Assembly (NCBI GenBank): GCA_943359705.1
Contig: CALRIB010000025.1
Coordinates: 1 to 11,346, forward strand
Direction of reading: 5' to 3'
DNA length: 11,346 nt
From: Candidatus Nomurabacteria bacterium
GTDB taxonomy: Bacteria > Patescibacteriota > Minisyncoccia > Phycocordibacterales > UBA2100
Shown here: positions 1 to 6,077 of the stretch, piece by piece
Layout: every line of letters starts with the position of its first letter
Numbering within the stretch: position 1 is the first letter of the stretch
Position numbers and translations under genes: made by a program
Notes under the pieces: model-generated
What the model was told of the DNA's origin: nothing
What the model saw: only the letters and a program-made list of their open reading frames with translations
Database searches by the model: none

Positions 1-144
1 GAGCGCGAATTCCACATGCGCGACGTTATCGAACTTCTTCAAGAACAACCCGAATTCCTCCAGATCAACAAGGGCGGCACCGGGTACGAGGGATTGGCAA
101 AATCGCAGCAGGAGGATGCAGAATGGCAAAAACACCATGGGTAA
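1..144 (+). CDS. C-terminal end of a probable SpsF/PseF-like cytidylyltransferase (5' partial)
   Basis: Frame 1 is open from the left edge to a TAA at 142-144, giving the last 47 residues of a protein. The pattern RDVIELLQEQPEFLQIN, then a Gly-rich turn, then YEGLAKSQQED, resembles the end of SpsF-type nucleotidyltransferases, which close with a DVxxLLxxxPELxxIN...EGYxxSLxxD segment. In pseudaminic acid loci such an enzyme (PseF role) activates the nonulosonic acid to its CMP form, and the pseI gene downstream in the same operon fits that job. The catalytic N-terminal part lies outside the window, so the call rests on the tail and context only. The end overlaps the start of the next gene, which implies translational coupling. 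Another family ending in a similar tail cannot be excluded. Confidence 0.5.
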   Translation, partial: EREFHMRDVIELLQEQPEFLQINKGGTGYEGLAKSQQEDAEWQKHHG

Positions 145-1042
145 ATCAAGACTGGTCTTGGGCACGGTACAGCTGGGAATGGCGTACGGCGTCAACAATA
201 CGCATGGCGTGCCGACAAAAGACGAAGCGTTTACCATTCTCGACGCCGCACACGCGGGCGGCATCAATACGTTTGATACGGCACAAGCGTATGGCACTGC
301 CGAGGACCGTATGGGCGAGTGGATAGCGGCTCGTTCTTTGGCAGGAAAGATCTTTGTCGTTTCGAAATTGAAACCGAATGTTCTGGAGGAACACACCGGC
401 TCAGATGTTGGCGACATCGTACGAACGGAAATTCAAGAGTCTCTCATGCGACTCCGGCTCACGCATCTCGACGGGTATCTACTGCACACGCCGCAGTACT
501 TGAAGGATGACAACGTCTTAAAAGCTTTGCGGACGGCGAAAGAAGAAGATTTAGTTCACAATATCGGCGTCTCCATTTATGACGAGGCGGATGCTCTCCA
601 CGCGGTCGAGCTCGGACTCGATTATGTGCAGGTACCATATAACGCGTTTGATCAGCGGCTAGACAAAACCGACTTTTTTGAGCGGGCAAAAAAGAACGGT
701 GTGACCGTCTTCGCGCGCAGCCCATTCCTCCAAGGGCTTTTGCTCATGCAGCCGGAGAAGCTTCCGCCGCACCTTTCGGAGGCCCGTCCGCATCTGGAAA
801 AATTCATTGAGATCGCAAAACGGCACGGGCTCTCACAGCTCGAGGCGGCACTCATTTTTGTGCATCATTCGCGCGCAGACCATATCGTGTTCGGTGCAGA
901 AACCGAGGAGCAACTCTCGCAGATCTTGGGTATCATGAAGGACGCTGCATCTGCATCAGAATTGGTCAAAGAGATAGAGGACGGTTTTCAAGGCATCGAC
1001 AAAAGCATCGTTACCCCCAGCTTATGGAACGCAAAGAAATAA
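137..1042 (+). CDS. Aldo/keto reductase of the pseudaminic acid operon
   Basis: This is an NAD(P)H-dependent aldo/keto reductase with a TIM-barrel fold. Counted from the upstream ATG at 116, the opening LVLGTVQLGMAYG is typical of the AKRs found in surface-glycan loci. The catalytic tetrad is visible: Asp54 (FDTA), Tyr59 (AYG), Lys84 (VVSKLK) and His124 (YLLHTP). The length of about 300 residues is normal. I chose ATG 137 because family members begin only a few residues before the first barrel strand. ATG 116 is in frame but directly abuts AGGAGG with no spacing. The gene overlaps the upstream gene by 8 nt (29 nt from ATG 116) and the next glycosyltransferase by 19 nt. The standard pseudaminic acid pathway has no AKR step, so the substrate is unknown; it may reduce a keto sugar or be an accessory to the cytidylyltransferase. 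Confidence 0.87.
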   Translation: MGKSRLVLGTVQLGMAYGVNNTHGVPTKDEAFTILDAAHAGGINTFDTAQAYGTAEDRMGEWIAARSLAGKIFVVSKLKPNVLEEHTGSDVGDIVRTEIQESLMRLRLTHLDGYLLHTPQYLKDDNVLKALRTAKEEDLVHNIGVSIYDEADALHAVELGLDYVQVPYNAFDQRLDKTDFFERAKKNGVTVFARSPFLQGLLLMQPEKLPPHLSEARPHLEKFIEIAKRHGLSQLEAALIFVHHSRADHIVFGAETEEQLSQILGIMKDAASASELVKEIEDGFQGIDKSIVTPSLWNAKK

Positions 1043-1716
1043 AGGCCTCGTTCATCGTGCGCGCCTACAATTCGGAGGCCACGATAGCGCGCACCATGAG
1101 GAGCGCCCTCTCCCAGGATTTTCCTCACGCATTCGAAATAGTTGTTATTGATGACGGCTCCACCGACAACACTGCTACCGTCGTCGAATCTTTCGCTGAC
1201 GCGCGCATCCGCCTTATCCGCCAGGAGAATAAGGGTATAACGGAAGCGGCCAATGTGGGATTGCGTGAAGCCCAGGGCGATTTTGTTGTACTGCTTGATG
1301 CGGATGATGAGGCGAAACCAAACTACCTCTCCGACGCCGCCAGAGCGCTCGGCGACCCCGCAATTGAGTATGCATACGGCGATTATCTCGAGGAGTACCG
1401 GGATATGACGACGAGCGTAACGCCAGGCGACCCGTTCAAAGCTCCCGCAGGGGCATTCGCATGGCGGCGTAATAAGATGTTATCGGAAGGGGGATTTTCC
1501 GGAGACACACTGTTTCCGGAATATGACATTCTTCTGCGCACATGGGGAGCGTGGAGCGGCATCCATATCGCGTCCCCGCTTTTCGTGTATCACCGGAGCA
1601 CCACCAGTATCACCGGGAGTAGCTCCCGCGTGCATGAAGCAATCGCACGTCTCGGCAAGCGTTATCCCTCCCGCGCGAGGGAAATCGCGCTTATACGCAG
1701 CTACGAACTGGTATGA
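1024..1716 (+). CDS. Family 2 glycosyltransferase (GT-A fold)
   Basis: A 230-residue cytoplasmic inverting glycosyltransferase that uses a nucleotide-sugar donor. The N-terminal strand ASFIVRAYN, the nucleotide-binding VVIDDGSTDNT (residues 40-50, Asp43/Asp44), the NKGITEAANVGL segment (69-80) and the metal-binding LDADDE (91-96) are classic GT2 marks in the usual order. A later PEYDILLR region probably supplies acceptor-side residues. There is no membrane segment or second domain, so this is a minimal GT2. The start overlaps the aldo/keto reductase end by 19 nt, and its TGA shares bases with the next ATG (ATGA at 1713-1716), so it belongs to the same transcript. It probably adds one residue of the glycan that also carries the nonulosonic acid. 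Donor and acceptor cannot be read from sequence. No Shine-Dalgarno sequence is visible before the ATG. Confidence 0.9.
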   Translation: MERKEIKASFIVRAYNSEATIARTMRSALSQDFPHAFEIVVIDDGSTDNTATVVESFADARIRLIRQENKGITEAANVGLREAQGDFVVLLDADDEAKPNYLSDAARALGDPAIEYAYGDYLEEYRDMTTSVTPGDPFKAPAGAFAWRRNKMLSEGGFSGDTLFPEYDILLRTWGAWSGIHIASPLFVYHRSTTSITGSSSRVHEAIARLGKRYPSRAREIALIRSYELV

Positions 1717-2402
1717 ACAAACAGGAGACTATCGTTGTCGCTACCATCCGACCCTGGAATATCGCCGCGTATAAGCGCTGGCGCACCCCGCCGGGGTTTC
1801 GGAAAGTTCTCATCACCAAGAAGGAGGAATTGACGCCTCTGCGGCTCGCGACACTCAATCCCCGGTACATTTTCTTTCCGCACTGGTCGTGGATTATTCC
1901 GGGCGAGGTGTACGAAAAGTTCGAGTGCGTCGTTTTTCATATGACTGACCTTCCGTTTGGGCGCGGCGGCAGTCCGCTGCAAAATCTTTTGGTGCGCGGC
2001 ATCTATCGCACAAAAGTTTCCGCGCTTCGCGTGGCCGACGGCGTGGACACCGGCGACGTGTATCTCAAGCGGCCGCTCGACCTCAGCACGGGCAGCGCGG
2101 AGCATCTTTATAAAAAAGCATCCGCGGTATCATTTGGGATGATGACCGACATTCTCAAACGGAAACCAAAGCCGAAGCCGCAAACGAGCCAACCGACCGT
2201 CTTCCCGCGCCGAACTCCCGGGGAGAGCGAGATACCGGAGGGATTATCGCCGCAACAGTTGTATGATTTTGTCCGTATGCTCGACGCACCCGGGTACCCC
2301 CACGCCTTTGTGCGTTTAGGAGAAGCCCGCGTAGAGTTGCGCAACATCCGTCTGAAGGACGGTGAATTAGAGGCAGATGCCACCATCCGCACCAATCCAT
2401 GA
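1713..2402 (+). CDS. Formyltransferase-fold protein A (sugar N-formyltransferase-like)
   Basis: A 229-residue relative of methionyl-tRNA formyltransferase, of the kind found in surface-glycan loci. Such enzymes move a formyl group from N10-formyl-tetrahydrofolate to an amino sugar. The core signature is FHMTDLPFGRGGSPLQ (75-90), carrying the expected His76, followed by VDTGDVYLK (111-119) with Asp112. A FFPHWSWIIP stretch (54-63) is characteristic of this subgroup. The Asn found two residues before the His in classical formyltransferases is Val74 here. The C-terminal third (PGESEIPEG... LYDFVRMLDAPGYPHAFV) is not the tRNA-binding domain of Fmt, which argues against a tRNA substrate. Both ends use ATGA overlaps, so it is co-translated with its neighbours. 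A likely substrate is an amino group of the nonulosonic acid or its UDP precursor; this is inference from context. Confidence 0.82.
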   Translation: MNKQETIVVATIRPWNIAAYKRWRTPPGFRKVLITKKEELTPLRLATLNPRYIFFPHWSWIIPGEVYEKFECVVFHMTDLPFGRGGSPLQNLLVRGIYRTKVSALRVADGVDTGDVYLKRPLDLSTGSAEHLYKKASAVSFGMMTDILKRKPKPKPQTSQPTVFPRRTPGESEIPEGLSPQQLYDFVRMLDAPGYPHAFVRLGEARVELRNIRLKDGELEADATIRTNP

Positions 2403-3037
2403 AAATCTCCATCTTAGTAGACAATCCCGGTAGCTGGATGGTTCCGTATGCAAAAGAACTTACCGAAGAGTTGCGCAAGCGCGGCCATACCGCAGCGTAC
2501 TTCGAACATGCCGAGGACATCCCGGCCGGCGATATCGCGTGTTTCCTCAGTTGCGAACGCATCATGCCGCCTGAAATACGAGCTAGAAACTCTCACAATC
2601 TCGTCGTACACGAAAGCGGCCTGCCGTACGGTAAGGGCTGGTCGCCGCTTACCTGGCAGATTCTCGAGGGAAAGAATGATGTCCCGGTGACGCTATTTGA
2701 AGCAGCCGACGAGGTCGATGCGGGTGATATTTTCGGACAGCAGACAATTCATTTTACCGGTGGGGAGTTGTTGGATGAGATGAGAAAACAACAGGCGGAC
2801 GTTACTAAGGCACTGATCCTTGAATTCGTTGATGCGTATCCGGATAGAAAAGCGCGAACGCAAAATGGCGAAGAAACGTTTTATAGGCGACGCAGGCCCG
2901 AAGATAGCGAACTTGACCCGTCAAAAAGCATTCTCGAACTCTTCAACTGTTTGCGCGTGGCCGACAACGACCGCTATCCTGCTTTTTTCTCCCACAAGGG
3001 GAGAGTGTATGTCCTGAAAATTTTTCCGAAAGAATAG
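2399..3037 (+). CDS. Formyltransferase-fold protein B (PseJ-like candidate)
   Basis: A 212-residue second formyltransferase-fold protein, clearly different from its upstream neighbour. The N-terminus MKISILVDNPGSWMVPYA begins the first Rossmann-like strand. The signature NLVVHESGLPYGKGWSPLTWQ (67-87) contains His71, and EVDAGDI (105-111) contains Asp107. The classical Asn position (two before His) is Val69; an Asn lies four before it at 67. The C-terminal part has FYRRRRPEDSELDPSKSI and a RYPAFF...VYVLKI close, a layout I associate with formyltransferases of pseudaminic acid and similar loci. The probable role is N-formylation of an amino sugar on the pathway. It starts in an ATGA overlap at 2399 and ends one base before the GNAT gene. 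The name PseJ has been used for a Pse formyltransferase, but I cannot verify orthology, so no symbol is given. Confidence 0.82.
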   Translation: MKISILVDNPGSWMVPYAKELTEELRKRGHTAAYFEHAEDIPAGDIACFLSCERIMPPEIRARNSHNLVVHESGLPYGKGWSPLTWQILEGKNDVPVTLFEAADEVDAGDIFGQQTIHFTGGELLDEMRKQQADVTKALILEFVDAYPDRKARTQNGEETFYRRRRPEDSELDPSKSILELFNCLRVADNDRYPAFFSHKGRVYVLKIFPKE

Positions 3038-3038
3038 T

Positions 3039-3500
3039 ATGGACATACGCTTGCGAGATGCAAAACAAGAAGATGCGCGTCTTCTGTTCGCTTGGCGCAA
3101 TGACGGCGAGACTCGAAATCAATCCAGGTACATGAGTCCCATCGAATGGGAGCGCCACGAAGAATGGCTCACACGAGCGCTTAGCAGCGGCACGTGTCAC
3201 ATCGTTATAGCAGAGGATGCGGAAGGTGCGCCCTTGGGCACTGTGCGAGCCGATGTGCAGGAGGGCGATGTCGCTGAGATTTCATACACGGTCGCGCCGC
3301 TCTTCCGCGGCAAAGGCTTGAGTAAGCCAATCGTGAAAAAGTTTGTCGACGAATATTTGAAAGGAAAAAAGATTGTTGCGCACATTAAGAGAGGCCATGT
3401 GCAGTCGGAGTCCGTTGCCCGCATGCTCAATCTTGTCCCGGTTCGAGAGGTGCCTTCTGAGGACTCTGATGATAAGCGGCCAATGGTGGAGTGGCGATAG
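3039..3500 (+). CDS. GNAT-family N-acyltransferase (PseH-like)
   Basis: A 153-residue acetyl-CoA-dependent acyltransferase of the GNAT fold. The start MDIRLRDAKQEDARLLFAWRND is the usual RimJ/RimL- and PseH-type opening. The acetyl-CoA pyrophosphate loop is seen as VAPLFRGKGLS (85-95, R-G-K-G). A late QSESVARMLNL helix matches the conserved S...ML.L region. In the pseudaminic acid pathway PseH acetylates the 4-amino group of the UDP-sugar made by PseB and PseC, and the placement directly before pseI supports that role. It lies 1 nt after formyltransferase B and 26 nt before the preferred pseI ATG. It could use another acyl donor or acetylate elsewhere on the sugar, because two formyltransferases in the same operon might act on the same amine. 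Confidence 0.84.
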   Translation: MDIRLRDAKQEDARLLFAWRNDGETRNQSRYMSPIEWERHEEWLTRALSSGTCHIVIAEDAEGAPLGTVRADVQEGDVAEISYTVAPLFRGKGLSKPIVKKFVDEYLKGKKIVAHIKRGHVQSESVARMLNLVPVREVPSEDSDDKRPMVEWR

Positions 3501-3524
3501 CAGGCGCCGAGTGCTACTATCGCC
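3493..3524 (+). other. Inverted repeat spanning the GNAT stop and pseI leader
   Basis: GGCGATAG (3493-3500, containing the GNAT stop codon) is the exact reverse complement of CTATCGCC (3517-3524). A rival fold pairs GGCGA with TCGCC (3520-3524) and TAGCA (3498-3502) with TGCTA (3512-3516), leaving a 9-nt loop and a 3-nt bulge. The hairpin ends 2 nt before the preferred pseI ATG at 3527. No U-tract follows, so it is not an intrinsic terminator. It could modulate pseI translation or mark an RNA processing site; that is inference. Confidence 0.35.
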
Positions 3525-3526
3525 CC

Positions 3527-4570
3527 ATGTTTAGGGTCGCCAATCGAGCCATCGGGCACGGGAAATCCGTTTTTATCATTGCCGAACTCTCCGGCAATCA
3601 CAACAGAAGTCTTGCGCGCGCGCTAAAGCTCATCGACGCGGCGGCCGACGCGGGAGCCGATGCGGTGAAGCTCCAGACCTATACGCCGGACACAATGACC
3701 ATCGATTCCGACAAAAAGGAATTCATCGTGCAAAGCAATCCTGCATGGAAGGGGAAGACGCTCTACCGGCTCTATGAAGAGGCGCACACGCCGTGGAAGT
3801 GGCACGCACAACTCTTTGCGCATGCAAAAAAGCGCGGGCTCATATGTTTTTCGACGCCGTTCGATTCGACCGCGGTGGACTTTCTCGAAACGTTCCGTGT
3901 GCCTCTCTACAAAGTCGCCTCGTTCGAGGTCGTCGATATCCCGCTCCTCGAGTGCATCGGAAAGACCAAGAAGCCCGTGATTATGTCGCGCGGCATGGCG
4001 ACGATAGCGGAAATTACGCTCGCGCTGAAAACCCTGAGGAGTGCGGGGTGCCCCGAAGTGGCGCTGCTCCAGTGCGTGAGCGCGTACCCGGCGGAACCTG
4101 CCGAAATGCACCTCGCGACTATCCCCGATATTCGGAAGCGCTTCAAGGTGTCGGCGGGCCTCTCGGACCACACGCTTTCGAGCGATGTTGCCGTGGCGGC
4201 CGTGGCGCTCGGTGCATGCATTGTGGAAAAACACATCACGCTGCGGCGTGCCGACGGCGGACCCGACGCCTCGTTCTCACTCGAGCCGGCCGAGTTCAAG
4301 TCGCTCGTTGCGTCCGTCCGCGAGGTTGAGACGGCCATAGGTGTACCCTCATACGAACGCTCGAAGGGAGAGAAGGAGAATCTCGTGTTCCGTAAGTCTC
4401 TCTACATCGTACAAGATGTGAAAAAAGGCGAGCGGTTCACCAAAGAAAACGTCCGCTCCATCCGCCCGGGATACGGACTTCCGCCGAAGGAGTTTGCACG
4501 CGTACTCAAGAGGCGTGCGACCAAAGGTCTCAAGCGCGGGGAAGCACTCGCAGAGCATATGATTGCGTAG
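3527..4570 (+). CDS. pseI: Pseudaminic acid synthase (NeuB family with SAF domain)
   Basis: A 347-residue enzyme that condenses phosphoenolpyruvate with the 6-deoxy-2,4-diacylamino hexose released by PseG, giving pseudaminic acid. The TIM-barrel NeuB domain covers about residues 10-270 and the C-terminal SAF/antifreeze-like domain about 288-345. AELSGNHN (19-26) is the PseI version of the motif; NeuB and LegI usually read GINHNG or GVNHNG. KLQTYTPDTMT (48-58), FSTPFD (108-113), SDHT (213-216) and EKHITL (234-239) are also present. His215 and His236 match the metal-binding histidines known in NeuB, and Glu20 the active-site Glu. I chose ATG 3527 because the barrel begins there; an in-frame GTG at 3491 would add 12 unlikely residues. 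The start has no clear Shine-Dalgarno and follows a hairpin. The legionaminic or sialic acid versions are less likely from the motif. Confidence 0.93.
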   Translation: MFRVANRAIGHGKSVFIIAELSGNHNRSLARALKLIDAAADAGADAVKLQTYTPDTMTIDSDKKEFIVQSNPAWKGKTLYRLYEEAHTPWKWHAQLFAHAKKRGLICFSTPFDSTAVDFLETFRVPLYKVASFEVVDIPLLECIGKTKKPVIMSRGMATIAEITLALKTLRSAGCPEVALLQCVSAYPAEPAEMHLATIPDIRKRFKVSAGLSDHTLSSDVAVAAVALGACIVEKHITLRRADGGPDASFSLEPAEFKSLVASVREVETAIGVPSYERSKGEKENLVFRKSLYIVQDVKKGERFTKENVRSIRPGYGLPPKEFARVLKRRATKGLKRGEALAEHMIA

Positions 4571-4571
4571 C

Positions 4572-6077
4572 ATGAAAGGTCTATTTGTACTGCAGCGGCG
4601 ATTTGCATACATCGGGCACGAGATTGCCAAGAACCTCAGGGCACAGGGAGTAGCCGACGAATTCTGTGGCTATGTGCAGCTGCGCGATAGTTATCGCTTT
4701 CTTAAGTTGCAGAAAGAACTAGACTATACCGGCCTCCTGCTCGATGAGGACGTGCAAAAACGCTACAAAGTTGAGCCGCTTGATAAGGCATTCCTCGCCA
4801 AGCTCGAGGCAAAATATGGACCACTTTCTCGCTATATCAATGTCGACCGCGTCGTTGCCCATGGCCAGCTCTTGCGAGAGTATCCGCATGATAAATCGCC
4901 GTACACCAAGAATGAGCAGCTGAGGCTCGTGCAAGTGTTTGCAAAAGCGGTAGAGGATTTTCTTGATACAGAGCGGCCGGATTTCGTCTATGGTTACATC
5001 TTCGGCAGCATGGGCACACTCTTGCTCTACGACATGGCCAAGAAGAGGGGTATCCCCGTGATTACCTCTATCGTCCCATCCACCCGCAATCTCGTTACGT
5101 TTACCGAGCGGTATGACCGCCTCACCTATGTAGAGCGACTTGTGCAAGAAAGTAAGGATAAGCCGCTAGTCGAGATTTCCGGCTACCAAAACGCCCGCAC
5201 GTTTCTCGAAGAGTTTCGAAACAAGCCGTTTGTCTATACGCAGGTGGTGCTCGAGCGGGAAAACTCGAATACCTGGGGGCAATTTGCTTTTCTGAAACCA
5301 AAAAACTTCTTTTGGTCGCTGTATTACAACTCCGTTCGTATATTCATTGATTGGTTTCGAGATAGCGAGCGCAGGAGTGATTACACAACCGTCAATCCGT
5401 TTCTCCATATCTATGACCGCCTCAAGCGAAAGATGCGCAACCTTCGTGGGCTGGAAGACCTGTACGACGATTTCGATACATCAAAAAAGTACGCCTTTTT
5501 CCCGTTGCAGTATGAGCCCGAAATGTCACTCCTCCTGCTTGCGCCCGAAGCCACAGATCAGCTGGCAGTCGTAGAACGCATTGCACACGCACTACCCGAC
5601 GGCATGCGTCTCTATGTGAAAGAGCACCCGGGCATGATGTCCTTCCGCCCGCGACGCTACTACCGCGCGCTCAAAAAGATTCCCAATGTGCGGCTCGTTG
5701 ACCCCGCGATCAAAGGTTTTGACCTTATCCGCCACGCAAAGCTCGTTACCGTTATCAACGGCACGCCGGGCTGGGAAGCGGCGTTGTTGGGGAAGCCGGT
5801 CATCACGTTCGGCGATATTTTCTACAACGCACTGTCGTTCGTCGGCCATTCACGTGCACCGGACGAGTTGCCCGCGCTTATACAGAAACAGTTGCACGTT
5901 AAGACCGAGGATGGAGAGCTGCTCAGATTTCTCGCCGCGCTGTTCGAGGATAGCGCGACACTTGACCTTATGTATCTCTGGGAGGTCGAGACCGACCAGG
6001 AAAAAAAGCGCATCGGCCTCAAGAGTTTTGCCGATGTTCTCGCAAAGAAGATCAGCGCGCTTGCGAAACGCTCGTGA
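4572..6077 (+). CDS. KpsS/KpsC-like capsule polysaccharide protein, candidate nonulosonate transferase
   Basis: A 501-residue soluble protein resembling the capsule biosynthesis family (Pfam Capsule_synth, the KpsC/KpsS group), whose known members are CMP-Kdo-using beta-glycosyltransferases. The C-terminal half carries the family pattern: YAFFPLQYEPE (307-317), LYVKEHPGM (347-355), PNVRLVDP (371-378), VINGTPGWEA (394-403) and LLGKPVITFGD (405-415). The N-terminal half, with a YGYIFGSMG segment near 140-148, looks like a first Rossmann domain separated by a long linker. ATG 4572 lies 1 nt after the pseI stop; an in-frame TTG at 4563 would add three residues. Kdo and pseudaminic acid are both CMP-activated 2-keto sugars, so transfer of the pathway product is a reasonable inference. 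The 3' end overlaps the opposing glycosyltransferase gene by 26 nt. The exact activity is not shown by sequence. Confidence 0.7.
   Translation: MKGLFVLQRRFAYIGHEIAKNLRAQGVADEFCGYVQLRDSYRFLKLQKELDYTGLLLDEDVQKRYKVEPLDKAFLAKLEAKYGPLSRYINVDRVVAHGQLLREYPHDKSPYTKNEQLRLVQVFAKAVEDFLDTERPDFVYGYIFGSMGTLLLYDMAKKRGIPVITSIVPSTRNLVTFTERYDRLTYVERLVQESKDKPLVEISGYQNARTFLEEFRNKPFVYTQVVLERENSNTWGQFAFLKPKNFFWSLYYNSVRIFIDWFRDSERRSDYTTVNPFLHIYDRLKRKMRNLRGLEDLYDDFDTSKKYAFFPLQYEPEMSLLLLAPEATDQLAVVERIAHALPDGMRLYVKEHPGMMSFRPRRYYRALKKIPNVRLVDPAIKGFDLIRHAKLVTVINGTPGWEAALLGKPVITFGDIFYNALSFVGHSRAPDELPALIQKQLHVKTEDGELLRFLAALFEDSATLDLMYLWEVETDQEKKRIGLKSFADVLAKKISALAKRS

Noticed and set aside
1713..2402. Methionyl-tRNA formyltransferase (fmt) for translation initiation
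   Set aside because: The C-terminal tRNA-binding domain is missing, the N-x-H motif differs, and the gene sits within a glycan operon.
3491..3526. GTG at 3491 as the pseI start
   Set aside because: It adds 12 residues unlike any PseI N-terminus and overlaps the GNAT end; ATG 3527 begins right at the conserved barrel start.
3623..4234. Long minus-strand open frame opposite pseI
   Set aside because: It is rich in Arg and His with no recognisable motif and mirrors the strongly conserved pseI gene, so it is a GC-driven shadow.
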